Positions 8,468-17,328 of a DNA stretch of 64,000 bases are shown in pieces. The position numbers and the translations under genes were made by a program. Positions within the stretch are counted from its first letter, which is position 1, and every line of letters begins with the position of its first letter. Origin of the DNA: Stenotrophomonas rhizophila (GTDB lineage: Bacteria > Pseudomonadota > Gammaproteobacteria > Xanthomonadales > Xanthomonadaceae); the NCBI RefSeq assembly GCF_000661955.1, contig NZ_CP007597.1, positions 4,177,228 through 4,241,227 on the forward strand. The letters are read 5' to 3'. Under the pieces are notes generated by a model, which was given only the letters and a program-made list of their open reading frames with translations, had not been told where the DNA came from and did not search any database.

Positions 8468-8968
8468 GTGAGCGATCAAGCCCAGTCGACCGCCACCGGT
8501 GGCGCGGATACCCCGCCACCGGACGGCGCTGAGAAGGCGCCCCACCTGGATGAGAGCATCCGCCAGGTGGGTGCTGCCGGTCGTGACACGGTAGAGGCGG
8601 CCAAGCACACCCTGCGGTCCCTGCGCCGGTTGGCCTCGGCCGATTTCGCGTTGGCGCGCAGTGCCTTCGGGCGGGCGCTGGCGTGGAGTGGCGTGGCGAT
8701 CGTGTTCGGTGCATCGGCCTGGCTGTTGCTGGCCGGTACGCTGATCGCGCTGATGGTGCGCTGGGGCATGAGCTGGTTCCACTCGCTGCTGATTACCTCG
8801 ATCCTCAGCCTGATCGTGACCGGCTATGCGATGTGGCGGGTATCGTTCTTCTTCCGCCATACCGGCATGCATGCCACGCGTCGGCAGTTGTCGCGGCTGG
8901 GGCTGTATGACGAACCGAGCGAGGAAGATCCCGATGCCGACGTCGATACGACGGGGGCCAAGCGATGA
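8468..8968 (+). CDS. YqjE/phage-holin-like (holin superfamily III) membrane protein
   Basis: 166 residues starting at a GTG six bases after the previous stop. After a soluble Pro/Gly-rich head (1-75) there are two hydrophobic spans (about 78-100, GVAIVFGASAWLLLAGTLIA, and 108-127, SLLITSILSLIVTGYAMW), which is the layout of the YqjE-like Actino/holin families. A charged tail follows. Its partners on either side are membrane-associated too, so the three probably form one inner-membrane unit. There is no phage context, so a lysis role is unlikely. Confidence 0.75.
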   Translation: MSDQAQSTATGGADTPPPDGAEKAPHLDESIRQVGAAGRDTVEAAKHTLRSLRRLASADFALARSAFGRALAWSGVAIVFGASAWLLLAGTLIALMVRWGMSWFHSLLITSILSLIVTGYAMWRVSFFFRHTGMHATRRQLSRLGLYDEPSEEDPDADVDTTGAKR

Positions 8969-9429
8969 ATTTTGAAGCCTTGCGGCAACGTGTACAGCGT
9001 GCCGAACTGGTGGTGGCGGTGCGGGTGGAGAAAACCCGCAGCAGCTGGTTCAGCCTCAGCGGCGCATGGCGGGCCGGTTGGACGCCGTTGCGCATCATCA
9101 CCGTGGGCCTGGCCGGCGGTTTCCTGGCCGGCAAACTGGAGCCTACCGGGCTCGGGGCGAAGGTCCAGGGCGCGCGCTGGCTGCAGATGATCGGCTCGGT
9201 GTCCAACCTGTTGGCCAGTACCCAGGCCGCGTTTGCGTCGATGCAGGCCAGTGAAGCGGCCGATACCGCCGAGCAGGCCGCCGACAAGGTGGACGATGCG
9301 GTGGACAGTGGCGTGCCGCGCCAGCCGCCCGCGCCACGCGCCGCGGCCACCGCAGCGCCGCGTGTTGACGCCGATGACCAGCGCCAGCCGCAGCCGGCTG
9401 AAGCGGCGACGGATCTTTCCGAGCGCTGA
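8965..9429 (+). CDS. Third protein of the YqjD-YqjE-like operon, unknown function
   Basis: 154 residues. The ATG overlaps the previous stop (ATGA at 8965-8968). Residues 1-30 are charged, residues 40-56 (RIITVGLAGGFLAGKL) form a short hydrophobic Gly-rich segment, and the C-terminal 60 residues are low-complexity Ala/Pro. By position it corresponds to the yqjK slot of the E. coli yqjDEK cluster, but the sequence itself is not recognisably YqjK. Confidence 0.7.
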   Translation: MNFEALRQRVQRAELVVAVRVEKTRSSWFSLSGAWRAGWTPLRIITVGLAGGFLAGKLEPTGLGAKVQGARWLQMIGSVSNLLASTQAAFASMQASEAADTAEQAADKVDDAVDSGVPRQPPAPRAAATAAPRVDADDQRQPQPAEAATDLSER

Positions 9430-9463
9430 GCCGCACCGGTCCACCGGCGCACTGCACCTGAAG

Positions 9464-9491
9464 CCCTGCCGCCGCCGCGGCGGGGTTTTTT
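9464..9491 (+). terminator. Rho-independent terminator of the yqjDE-like operon
   Basis: A seven-bp stem (CCCTGCC with GGCGGGG, one G-U pair) with an eight-base loop is followed directly by TTTTTT. It separates the upstream operon from the AI-2E family gene and argues against long upstream starts for that gene. Confidence 0.8.
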
Positions 9492-9621
9492 ATTGCGCGC
9501 CCCGCACGCGGTGGGCCTGGTTTTGTCCCGCCAACGAGCGGGTGCATGTGACCCCACCACCAACACGCCGCCCGCACCCGGCTTGCCCAATAATGGCGCA
9601 CCTTTCCTGCCCGGCGCCCGC

Positions 9622-10713
9622 ATGAGCGTTCCTGCCGTTTCCCTCGATGACACCGTCACCGCGCCCCCACCGCCGCGTCCGCGCGCGCCGATGTCGCTGG
9701 TGGTGCTGGCCACGCTGGCCGTGGGGTTCACGCTCTGGGCCGCGCAGGAGGTGATCCTGCCGGTGCTGCTGGCGATGTTCCTGGCGCTGGTCTGCAACCC
9801 GATCCTGCGCCTGCTGGGCAAGCTCTGGATTCCCCGCTTCCTGGGCGCGGTGCTGGTACTGGGCCTGGGCCTGAGTGGTGCCGCCGCACTGGGCGTGCAG
9901 CTGGTGGGGCCGGCCATGGAGTGGGCGCAGGAAGCGCCGCAGCAGCTGCGCAAGGTGGCTCGCCAGGTGCAGGACCTGACCAAGCCGGTGCAGCAGGCCA
10001 ACCAGGCCGCGGAGAACTTCGCCCGCGTCGCCGGGGGCGAGAGCAGCCGGCGCGTGCAGATCGTGCGTACCCAGCTGGACGACCCCTACAAGGTGCTGAC
10101 CCGCGCGCCACGGCTGGCCGCGTCGGTGCTGGCGGTGGTGCTGTTGACGCTGTTCTTCATGATCTATGGGCAGAACCTGCAGAAGCATGCCATCGCGCTG
10201 TTTCCCAGCCGCCAGCAACAGCGCTTCACCACCGACATCCTGCGTTCGATCGAACGCGAGGTATCGCGTTACGTCCTCACCATCACCGTCATCAACGCCC
10301 TGGTCGGGCTGGTGTTCTCCGGCGTGTTGCTGCTGCTCGGGATCAGCCTGCAGGAAGCGCTGCTGTGGGGCACCGTGGCGGCCCTGCTGAACTTCGCACC
10401 GTACGTGGGACCGCTGATCGGCGTGGCGCTGATGCTGCTGATGGGCTTTGTGGAGTTCAGCGATCCGCTCAAGGCCCTGCTGCCGGCGGCCTGCTACCTG
10501 GCCCTGCATACCATTGAAGGCCAGGTGGTCACGCCGATCGTGCTGGGCCGGCGCATGGCGATCTCGCCGTTGATCCTGATCCTGTCGCTGCTGGTGTTCG
10601 GCTGGCTGTGGGGCATGATCGGGCTGCTGCTGGCGGTGCCGCTGCTGGTCTGCGTCAAGCTGGTGCTGGCGCGGCTGGACGGCATGCACGGCTGGGCGCG
10701 GCTGCTCGAGTGA
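9622..10713 (+). CDS. AI-2E family (PerM/YdiK-like) transporter
   Basis: 363 residues with the layout of the AI-2E exporter family: two N-terminal spans (residues 27-65, AVGFTLWAAQEVILPVLLAM), a periplasmic or cytosolic helical region, and a C-terminal block of five spans with the family motifs FAPYVGPLIGV, HTIEGQVVTPIVLGRRM and SPLILILSLLVFGWLWG. Most members carry unknown substrates; AI-2 itself should not be assumed. The ATG at 9622 (MSVPAVSLDD) is chosen because a longer reading would begin right after a strong terminator. Confidence 0.88.
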   Translation: MSVPAVSLDDTVTAPPPPRPRAPMSLVVLATLAVGFTLWAAQEVILPVLLAMFLALVCNPILRLLGKLWIPRFLGAVLVLGLGLSGAAALGVQLVGPAMEWAQEAPQQLRKVARQVQDLTKPVQQANQAAENFARVAGGESSRRVQIVRTQLDDPYKVLTRAPRLAASVLAVVLLTLFFMIYGQNLQKHAIALFPSRQQQRFTTDILRSIEREVSRYVLTITVINALVGLVFSGVLLLLGISLQEALLWGTVAALLNFAPYVGPLIGVALMLLMGFVEFSDPLKALLPAACYLALHTIEGQVVTPIVLGRRMAISPLILILSLLVFGWLWGMIGLLLAVPLLVCVKLVLARLDGMHGWARLLE

Positions 10714-10782
10714 GCATGTAATGCCGAGGATTCGGCTGGCCGCACACTCATGATGCTGCCAGAATAACCGCCCTTTTTTCGG

Positions 10783-11274
10783 ATGGACCCGGCCTTGATG
10801 TCTTCCCTTGTTACCCGTTGCCTCACCCTCGCCGGCCTTGTCACCCTCGCTGCGCCGGCGTTGGCCGCTCCCCTGCCCAGCGCCGACGTGGCCGGGCGCC
10901 AGCTGGTGGAAGCGGTCACCTGCAAGCGCCACCTGACGCCTGCGCAGTTCGCCGCCCTGGCCAAGGTGCTCAAGCCCACCGAGCTGCAGGCTTACGGCGC
11001 CCTGTCCGACGGTGAGTATGCGTTGACCACGCCGCTGCTGGTGCTGGGCCAGCCGGTGAACCGCCTGCACCTGTACGACGGCGCCAATGGCGAGGACGGC
11101 ATCGACAGCTACACCGCGTACTTCAGCACTGCCAGTGTCGAGCAGATCGCCGCGCTGGCGAAGATCCGGGACAACGTAGCCGGTGACTACACCCTTGAGG
11201 TGGGGCGCCACGACCTTAACGTGCGGCAGCAGGATGGCCAGGCATCCATCGGCTGTTCCTACGACCTGCGCTGA
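10783..11274 (+). CDS. Secreted hypothetical protein
   Basis: 163 residues; residues 1-28 are a signal peptide (LAGLVTLAAPALAAP, cleavage after ALA). The mature part holds two cysteines (near residues 47 and 159) that could pair, and a pattern of alternating short helices and strands. An internal ATG five codons later (10798) is an alternative start. No family is recognised. It lies 69 bp after the AI-2E gene and 66 bp before the HAD gene on the same strand. Confidence 0.65.
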   Translation: MDPALMSSLVTRCLTLAGLVTLAAPALAAPLPSADVAGRQLVEAVTCKRHLTPAQFAALAKVLKPTELQAYGALSDGEYALTTPLLVLGQPVNRLHLYDGANGEDGIDSYTAYFSTASVEQIAALAKIRDNVAGDYTLEVGRHDLNVRQQDGQASIGCSYDLR

Positions 11275-11340
11275 AGGATCTTCACCGGCGGTCCCTGCGC
11301 GCGCCATGAAAGCCCGCGCGCGCAGGCGTAGAATGGCGGG

Positions 11341-12051
11341 GTGAATTTCCCAGTCCAAGCCATCACCCTCGACCTCGACGACACCCTGTGGCCGTTCGCC
11401 CCCATCGGCGCGCGCATCGACCAGGTGCTGTTTGAGTGGATGCTGCAACACAGCCCCGCCACCGCCGCGATGTACCCCGTGGCGGCCATGCGGGAGCTGC
11501 GCGAGCGCTCCTTCCACGACAACCCGCAGCTGCACCACGACCTGAGCGCGCTGCGCCGGTTGACCCTGCACGAAGCGCTGGAGAAAAGCGGTGCCGACCT
11601 GGCCCTGCTCGAGCCGGCCTACGAGGCGTTCTACGCCGCGCGCAACCAGGTGGAGTTCTACCCGGACGCACTGGACGCGCTGGCCCGCATCGCCGCGAAG
11701 GTGCCGGTGGCCGCGCTCAGCAACGGCAACGCCGACCTGCAGCGGATCGGCCTGGCCCACCATTTCAGCTTCCAGCTGGGCTCGCGCGAACACGGCGCGG
11801 CCAAGCCGGCGGCCAGCATTTTCCACGCTGCCTGCGACCGCCTTGGGGTTGCCCCCACCCACGTGCTGCACGTGGGCGACCACGCCGAGATGGACGTGGT
11901 GGGCGCCATGCAGGCCGGCCTGCGCGGCTGCTGGATCAACCGCGAAGCGCATGTCTGGAACCACCCTTCGCTGCAGCCTGACCTGCAGTTCGACACCCTG
12001 ACCGGGCTGGCCGACTGGCTCGATGCGAACGCATCGGCACAGCACGCCTGA
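11341..12051 (+). CDS. HAD-superfamily hydrolase (YigB-like, subfamily IA)
   Basis: 236 residues starting at GTG. HAD motif I is DLDDTLWPF near the N-terminus (nucleophile Asp in LDLDDT), motif II is VPVAALSNGNAD, motif III is the Lys in EHGAAKPAASIF, and motif IV is HVGDHAEMDVVGA. The helical cap lies between I and II. YigB-like members dephosphorylate small phosphorylated metabolites such as 5-amino-6-ribitylamino-uracil phosphate (riboflavin pathway) or FMN; the natural substrate here cannot be fixed. It is 23 bp upstream of an aminopeptidase gene and probably shares its transcript. Confidence 0.85.
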   Translation: MNFPVQAITLDLDDTLWPFAPIGARIDQVLFEWMLQHSPATAAMYPVAAMRELRERSFHDNPQLHHDLSALRRLTLHEALEKSGADLALLEPAYEAFYAARNQVEFYPDALDALARIAAKVPVAALSNGNADLQRIGLAHHFSFQLGSREHGAAKPAASIFHAACDRLGVAPTHVLHVGDHAEMDVVGAMQAGLRGCWINREAHVWNHPSLQPDLQFDTLTGLADWLDANASAQHA

Positions 12052-12074
12052 CCACGAACGGAGCCTTTTCCCGC

Positions 12075-13442
12075 ATGACCCAGATCAACGGTTTCACCAC
12101 CGAGGCCGCCAAGGCCCTTCCGCTGCACGTGATGGAGCGTACGCAGTTCGCCGCCTGGCGCGCGCAGCAGAGCGAGGCGCTGGTTGCCTGGATCGATGCG
12201 CAGCATTTCAACGGCAGCGGTGGCAGCGTGGTGCTGCTGCCCGGCGAGCATGGCCTGGCCGGTGCGATCGTGGGCGTGGGTGATCCCGGCGATGCCTATG
12301 CGTATGCGCATGCGCCGTTCGCGCTGCCCGAAGGCACCGTGTGGAAGGTGGCCGATGCGCTGCCGGCGGATGTTGAAACCCTGCTGCACCTGGGCTGGGG
12401 CCTGGGCAGCTATCGCTTCGCGCGGTACCGCAAGCCCAACCGCGCCCCCGCGCAGCTGCTGGCCACGCCGTCGGCCGAAGTGCGCGACGTGGTGACCGCC
12501 AGCCTGCGCGTGCGCGACTGGGTCAACACCCCCACTGAAGACATGGGGCCGCAGCAGCTGGAAGACGCCGCGCGTGCGCTGGCCGACGCACATGGTGCGC
12601 AGATCGAGGTGATCACCGGTGACGCGCTGCTGGCGCAGAATTTCCCGGCCATCCACGCTGTTGGCCGCGCCTCGCACCGTGCCCCGCGCCTGATCGCGCT
12701 GCGTTGGGGCACCGCCGGCCAGCCGCATGTGGCGCTTGTGGGCAAGGGCGTGTGCTTCGACACCGGTGGCCTGGACATCAAGCCGGCCGACGGCATGCGC
12801 AACATGAAGAAGGACATGGGCGGCGCGGCGCATGCGCTGGCGCTGGCCGGGCTGATCATGGCCCAGCAGCTGCCGGTGCAGCTGACCCTGCTGATTGCCG
12901 CGGTGGAAAATGCGATCGGCCCGGATGCGTTCCGGCCGGGCGAAGTGATCGCCACCCGCAAGGGGCTGAGCATCGAAATCGACAATACCGACGCCGAAGG
13001 CCGGCTGGTGCTGTGCGATGCACTCACCTACGCCAGCGAACAGCAGCCGCAGATCGTGCTCGACTTCGCCACCCTCACCGGCGCGGCACGCATCGCGCTG
13101 GGCCCGGACCTGCCGGCGTTGTTCAGCAACGATGACACCCTGGCCCAGCAGTGGCTGCAGGCCGGCGAGCGGACCCGCGACCCGGTCTGGCGCATGCCGC
13201 TGTGGCGCCCGTACCTGCGTTACCTGCACAGCGGCATTGCCGACCTGGCCAATGCCGGCTCGCGCATGGCCGGCTCGGTCACCGCCGCGCTGTACCTGGA
13301 GCGTTTCATCGCCGAAGGCCAGGTCTGGGCGCACCTGGACGTATACGCCTGGAACGACGGCGAACGCCCGGGCCGCCCGGCCGGTGGCGAAGCGCTGGCG
13401 CTGCGCTCGGCGTGGGCAATGCTGAAGGCGCGCTACGCCTGA
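12075..13442 (+). CDS. M17 leucyl aminopeptidase family protein
   Basis: 455 residues. The catalytic C-terminal domain carries the family signatures: GKGVCFDTGGLDIKP with the metal-binding Lys and Asp, KKDMGGAAH, and NTDAEGRLVLCDAL with the metal-binding Asp and Glu and the catalytic Arg. The N-terminal 150 residues diverge from classical PepA, and the protein is about 40 residues shorter, so it is the shorter PepB-like branch found in many proteobacteria. The role is release of N-terminal residues from peptides in the cytoplasm. A GTAG repeat array begins five bases after the stop. Confidence 0.9.
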   Translation: MTQINGFTTEAAKALPLHVMERTQFAAWRAQQSEALVAWIDAQHFNGSGGSVVLLPGEHGLAGAIVGVGDPGDAYAYAHAPFALPEGTVWKVADALPADVETLLHLGWGLGSYRFARYRKPNRAPAQLLATPSAEVRDVVTASLRVRDWVNTPTEDMGPQQLEDAARALADAHGAQIEVITGDALLAQNFPAIHAVGRASHRAPRLIALRWGTAGQPHVALVGKGVCFDTGGLDIKPADGMRNMKKDMGGAAHALALAGLIMAQQLPVQLTLLIAAVENAIGPDAFRPGEVIATRKGLSIEIDNTDAEGRLVLCDALTYASEQQPQIVLDFATLTGAARIALGPDLPALFSNDDTLAQQWLQAGERTRDPVWRMPLWRPYLRYLHSGIADLANAGSRMAGSVTAALYLERFIAEGQVWAHLDVYAWNDGERPGRPAGGEALALRSAWAMLKARYA

Positions 13443-13446
13443 CCCC

Positions 13447-13690
13447 GTAGAGCGGGACTCTGCCCCGCTGCCCGGCTGACCGACCAAACATCGTAGAGCG
13501 GGGCTCTGCCCCGCTGCCTGGCTGACCGACCGAACATCGTAGAGCGGGGCTCTGCCCCGCTGCCTGGCCGATCGATCTGCCGGGTAGAACCCGGCACTAC
13601 GTGGCTGCCTGGCCGATCGATCTGCCGGGTAGAACCCAGCACTACGTGGCTGCCCGGCTGATCGGGCTGCCGGATGGAACCCGGCACTGC
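13447..13690. repeat. Array of six GTAG (SMAG-type) palindromes
   Basis: Three copies in plus orientation (13447-13469, 13493-13515, 13539-13561; GTAGAGCGGGGCTCTGCCCC type, 46-bp period) are followed by three in minus orientation (13578-13600, 13623-13645, 13668-13690; GTAGTGCCGGGTTCTACCCG type, the last degenerate). Each begins with GTAG and folds into a 7-8 bp hairpin. The linkers (GCCTGGCTGACCGACC and variants) are repeated with them, so the block grew by tandem duplication. Confidence 0.85.
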
Positions 13691-13794
13691 CCCCCGGCCA
13701 ACTCTTGTCGAAAATGTGAATATCGGCGTGCGCTGCCTTCTGACACCATGCCCCTGTCGCCCACCCACACACACGTGAAGGCAGGATTCCGGAC

Positions 13795-14907
13795 ATGTCG
13801 CTCTTTGGTTACACCCGCGCCGGCCAGGAGCCGGGCGCCCCGCGTCCCCCGTCGCCGCTGCTGTGGATCGCGCTGATCGCGCTGATTGCCGGCCTGCTGG
13901 TCCTGGCGTTTGCCTGGCTGGCCGGCTGGATCGGTCGTGACCGCGCCACCGCGCAGGCCTTCACCGACAGCATCGAAGCTACCGGCCCGCCCCACCCCGG
14001 TTTCCGCCGCGCGCACAGCAAGGGCGTGTGCGTGAGTGGCAGCTTCCAGGGCACGCCGGACGGTGCCGCGTTGAGTTCGGCCCGCGTGTTCCGCCAGGCG
14101 CAGGTGCCGGTGCTGGGCCGCCTGTCGATCGGCGGCGGCGATCCGCACGGTGCCGATGCCAACGCGCGCGTGCGCAGCATGGCGCTACAGCTGGTGAGCG
14201 ATGACGGCCAGGAATGGCGCACCGCGATGAACAGCTTCCCGTTCTTCGCCGTGCCCACTGCCGAGGCCTTCCTGGAACAGACCCGCGCCGGCATTCCCGA
14301 CCCGGCCACCGGCAAGCCGGACCCGGCGAAGATGGCCGCGGTGCAGGCCAAATACCCCAGCGCGCGCGCCTTCGGAGAATGGGCCAAGACCGCGCCGTGG
14401 TCCAACAGCTGGGCCAACACCGACTACAACGGGGTCAACAGCTTCCGCTTCACCGCCGCCGATGGCAGCCAGCACTTCGTGCGCTGGAGCATGCGCCCCC
14501 AGGCCCCCTTCGTGGAGATGACTGCCGCGCAGCGCGCGCAGGCCGGGCTGGACTACCTGGCCGACGAGTTCGCGCAACGGCTGGCGCAGGGACCGGTGCG
14601 CTGGGACATGTGGGTGACGCTGGCCGAAGCGGGCGACCCGATCAATGACCCGTCGCAGGTGTGGCCGGCGCAGCGCCGCCAAGTCAAGGTGGGCACGCTG
14701 AGCCTGGTGTCGATGCAGCCCCAGGCCGAGGGCGCGTGCCGCGACCTCAACTACGACCCGCTGATTCTGCCCAGCGGCATCGCCGGCACCGATGATCCGA
14801 TCCTGGCGGCGCGCTCGGCGGTGTATTCGCAGTCGTTCAACCGCCGCGAGCGCGAAATCGCCAGCGGCAAGGGTGCCGCCGCCACCGGCAAGGAAGGTGC
14901 GAAATGA
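13795..14907 (+). CDS. Catalase-related haem peroxidase with N-terminal membrane anchor
   Basis: 370 residues. A hydrophobic span at residues 20-45 (LLWIALIALIAGLLVLAFAW) is followed by a minimal catalase fold. The distal His lies in RRAHSKGVCVSG, the haem-pocket Asn/Phe region in MNSFPFFAVPTAEAFLEQ, and the proximal Tyr is probably that in ARSAVYSQSFNRRERE. It is shorter than true catalases (about 480), as is usual for the SrpA/catalase-like peroxidase group. Its stop overlaps the start of a cytochrome b561 gene (ATGA), which suggests that quinol-derived electrons reach the periplasmic peroxidase through the b561 partner. Confidence 0.85.
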   Translation: MSLFGYTRAGQEPGAPRPPSPLLWIALIALIAGLLVLAFAWLAGWIGRDRATAQAFTDSIEATGPPHPGFRRAHSKGVCVSGSFQGTPDGAALSSARVFRQAQVPVLGRLSIGGGDPHGADANARVRSMALQLVSDDGQEWRTAMNSFPFFAVPTAEAFLEQTRAGIPDPATGKPDPAKMAAVQAKYPSARAFGEWAKTAPWSNSWANTDYNGVNSFRFTAADGSQHFVRWSMRPQAPFVEMTAAQRAQAGLDYLADEFAQRLAQGPVRWDMWVTLAEAGDPINDPSQVWPAQRRQVKVGTLSLVSMQPQAEGACRDLNYDPLILPSGIAGTDDPILAARSAVYSQSFNRREREIASGKGAAATGKEGAK

Positions 14908-15473
14908 ACCGCGATACCGGCCACTTCAACCTTACCGCGCGGGTGCTGCACTGGCTGATGGCGGCGATGATCCTGACCATGCTGTTCGTGGGCGTGGGCA
15001 TGGTGGCCGCGCTGCAGTGGCGGCCGATGCTGGTGGACCTGCACCGGCCGCTGGGCATCGCGATCCTGCTGCTGGTGCTGGTGCGCCTGTACAACCGCTT
15101 GCGCCACCGGCCGCCGCCGTTGCCGGCCGACCTGCCGGCCTGGCAGGCCGCTGCCGCGCATGCCTCGCACTGGGTGCTGTACGGGCTGATGCTGGCGATG
15201 CCGCTGGTGGGCTGGTCGATGTTGTCGGCCGGTGGGTATCCGATCGTGATGTGGTCCGGGTTCAACCTGCCGGCGATCGTGCCGCATGATCCGTCGCTGT
15301 ACGCTGCGCTGCGCAATGCGCACAGCCTGCTGGCCTATGCGTTGTTCGCTACCGTGGTGGTGCATCTGTCGGCCGCGCTGTTCCACCTGTGGGTGCGCCG
15401 CGATGGGGTGTTCCAGGCGATGGCGAAGGGGCCGGGGCGCGCCGACGGTCTGGACACCGACAAGCACCGGTAG
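14904..15473 (+). CDS. Cytochrome b561 (CybB family)
   Basis: 189 residues with four transmembrane spans and the two pairs of His ligands expected for di-haem b561: His12 context (LTARVLHWLMAAMI), DLHRPLGI, AHASHWVLYGLM and VVHLSAALFHLWVRR. It is translationally coupled to the catalase-like peroxidase upstream. The natural TAG stop (15471-15473) is part of the GTAG head of a palindromic repeat, so the repeat fixed the end of the protein (KHR). Confidence 0.9.
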   Translation: MNRDTGHFNLTARVLHWLMAAMILTMLFVGVGMVAALQWRPMLVDLHRPLGIAILLLVLVRLYNRLRHRPPPLPADLPAWQAAAAHASHWVLYGLMLAMPLVGWSMLSAGGYPIVMWSGFNLPAIVPHDPSLYAALRNAHSLLAYALFATVVVHLSAALFHLWVRRDGVFQAMAKGPGRADGLDTDKHR

Positions 15474-15719
15474 CTACCGACCGTTGGTCGGTAGATGGCC
15501 ATCGGATCAGCGTTGCGAGGAGCCGGCCAGCGGCCGGCACTACCGGTGCGATTGCATTGCACCCACCAACGGTGGGTGCCTACCCGGTTGGGCGGGACGG
15601 CGGTCGGTATCGGCATCGCGCGCATTGCACCCACCAACCGTGGGTGCCTACCGGGTTGGGCGGGACGGCCATTGGTATCGGCGTTGCGCGCGTTGCACTC
15701 ACCCACGGTGGGTGCCTAG
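15470..15719. repeat. Cluster of five GTAG palindromes between convergent genes
   Basis: Copies at 15470-15494 (plus), 15522-15543, 15559-15583, 15627-15651 and 15695-15719 (minus). The last three share a CACCCACC/GGTGGGTG stem and 68-bp spacing with a repeated linker (CCGGTTGGGCGGGACGGC), showing tandem growth. The first copy supplies the stop codon of the b561 gene, the last one (GTAG degenerated to CTAG) the stop of the convergent LRR gene. Confidence 0.85.
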
Positions 15720-16681
15720 CGGGCGGCGCGGTGGGCTTCGACGAGGGCGCGGTAGCGCTGGCGGTGCTGGGTGCATTTGGCCAGCACTGCCTCGGGCGTG
15801 CCGGTGGCGTAGCGCTCGCCCTTGCCCAGCAGCATGGCGTCGAAGCCGGTGCTTCTGAAGCGCTTCCCCTGGTGCCCCACGTACACGTCGATGTGCTGGT
15901 AGAACTCGGCCAGGGGCATGCTCGCGCGCGGATCGCGGGCGCCGATTTGGTGGTCCTGGCCGTGGGTGGGAACGGTGGCCGGCCGCACCGCGCCTTCCAC
16001 GTGCGGTAGGTTCGCCTCGATCCACGCGAATTCTTCCAGCGGCAGGCTGGCCATGCCCATCTCCAGCTTGGCCAGGCGCGGCAGCGCCAGCAGCGCGCCC
16101 ATCACCGGCGACACCTTCGGCGCGCGGAACCACGACACATTCAGTCGCTCCAGCGCCGGCAGGCCGGCAAGAAAGGCGAAATCGTCCACGGGCTGGTTCC
16201 AGTCCAGCGTGCCCAGAAGGGTCAGGTCGCGCAATGCAGTGGCGCCGGCCAGGCCGGAAAAATCGTGCACCCGCCGCAGGTTCTCCATGTGCAGCGCCTG
16301 CAGCGCCGGCAGGCGGCCCACGGGCGACAGATCGGAAAACGCCGAGACGTACTCCAGCACCAGTTCGCGCAGCCCGTGCATGCCCTCCAGCATCGCCAGC
16401 GTCTTCGGCCGCGCATGGCTGATCCGCAACGCGGTCAGCTGCGGCAGCTGCGCCAAGGCAGCCAGCTGGGCCTGGTCGGGTTCGTGCAGGGTCAGTTCGC
16501 GCAGCGCTTCCAGTTGCAGCACGCGCACCCAGTTGCGGTCGTGGCGGGTCAACGTGAGCCGGGTGGCGTCGTCGGGCGCGTCGGCCACGTCCTCGTAATG
16601 GCACGCCCAGCGCTGCGCGTTCGGCGTGATCGTCCACACCCCGCTGGCACGGTCGATGAGATCGGCGAAGTGGTGTTTCAT
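15716..16681 (-). CDS. Leucine-rich-repeat protein
   Basis: 321 residues. Residues about 50-235 form LRR units with the pattern LxxLxxLxxLxL (LAALAQLPQLTALRISHARP, GMHGLRELVLEYVSAFSDLS, LPALQALHMENL, LPALERLNVSWF). There is no signal peptide, so a cytosolic protein-interaction role is likely. The C-terminal 90 residues (YQHIDVYVGHQGKRFRSTGF) are a separate small domain. It lies 44 bp downstream of the response-regulator gene on the same strand and may be in the same transcript, although the function is unknown. Confidence 0.8.
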   Translation of the reverse strand: MKHHFADLIDRASGVWTITPNAQRWACHYEDVADAPDDATRLTLTRHDRNWVRVLQLEALRELTLHEPDQAQLAALAQLPQLTALRISHARPKTLAMLEGMHGLRELVLEYVSAFSDLSPVGRLPALQALHMENLRRVHDFSGLAGATALRDLTLLGTLDWNQPVDDFAFLAGLPALERLNVSWFRAPKVSPVMGALLALPRLAKLEMGMASLPLEEFAWIEANLPHVEGAVRPATVPTHGQDHQIGARDPRASMPLAEFYQHIDVYVGHQGKRFRSTGFDAMLLGKGERYATGTPEAVLAKCTQHRQRYRALVEAHRAAR

Positions 16682-16725
16682 CGGGTGCGCATCCGGTCCA
16701 TGGAACGCACAGGATACCCGCTCGC

Positions 16726-17328
16726 CTACAGCCAGCCTTTCTGCCGCGCCAGTCGATACGCTTCGATGCGGTTGGCCACGCCCAGTTTGCCGATGCATTC
16801 GGACAGGTAGTTGCGCACGGTGCCGTGCGACAAGCCTAGTTGGGTGGCGATCTCGCTGGCCGAACGCCCGTCGCCAGACAAGCGCAGCACCTGGCGTTCG
16901 CGGTCGTTGAGCGGGTCGGCCTGCGACCAGGCATCCAACGCCAGCTGCGGGTCGATCGCACGTCCGCCGCGCTGCACCTGGCGCAGGGCATCGGCCAGGC
17001 GTTCGGCCGGGGCGTCCTTGAGCAGGTAGCCGCACACCCCGGCATCCAGCGCGCGGCGCAGGAAGCCCGAGCGCGCGAAGGTGGTCACGATCACCACCTT
17101 GATCGGCAACTGCTGGCGCGCGATGCGCTGGGCCAGCTCCAGCCCGGACAGACCGGGCATTTCGATGTCGGTGACCAGGATGTCCGGCTGCAGCTGCTGC
17201 AGCATGCGCCAGGCTGCCTCGCCATCGGCGGCGCTGCCGAGCACCTCGATGTCCGGCTCCAGACCCAGCAGGGCCGACAGCGCGCCGCGCACCATCGCCT
17301 GGTCTTCGGCCAATACGATGCGGATCAT
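16726..17328 (-). CDS. NarL/DesR-family response regulator
   Basis: 200 residues. The receiver domain (1-120) has the acidic pair AEDQ, phospho-acceptor Asp54 in LVTDIEMPG, Thr in VTTF and Lys in LLKDAPAERL. The C-terminal LuxR-type helix-turn-helix is LNDRERQVLRLSGDGRSASE followed by IATQLGLSHGTVRNYLSECI. The start overlaps the stop of the kinase gene (17325-17328). The pair and the ABC exporter upstream form one minus-strand operon, so the exporter is the likely target or sensor partner. Confidence 0.92.
   Translation of the reverse strand: MIRIVLAEDQAMVRGALSALLGLEPDIEVLGSAADGEAAWRMLQQLQPDILVTDIEMPGLSGLELAQRIARQQLPIKVVIVTTFARSGFLRRALDAGVCGYLLKDAPAERLADALRQVQRGGRAIDPQLALDAWSQADPLNDRERQVLRLSGDGRSASEIATQLGLSHGTVRNYLSECIGKLGVANRIEAYRLARQKGWL

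Noticed and set aside
8468..8968. Phage holin as a sign of a prophage
   Set aside because: It is the YqjE-like member of a membrane-stress operon and no phage genes are near.
13447..13690. Possible CRISPR array because of regular direct repeats
   Set aside because: The repeats are GTAG palindromes with repeated linkers; spacers are not unique and there are no cas genes.
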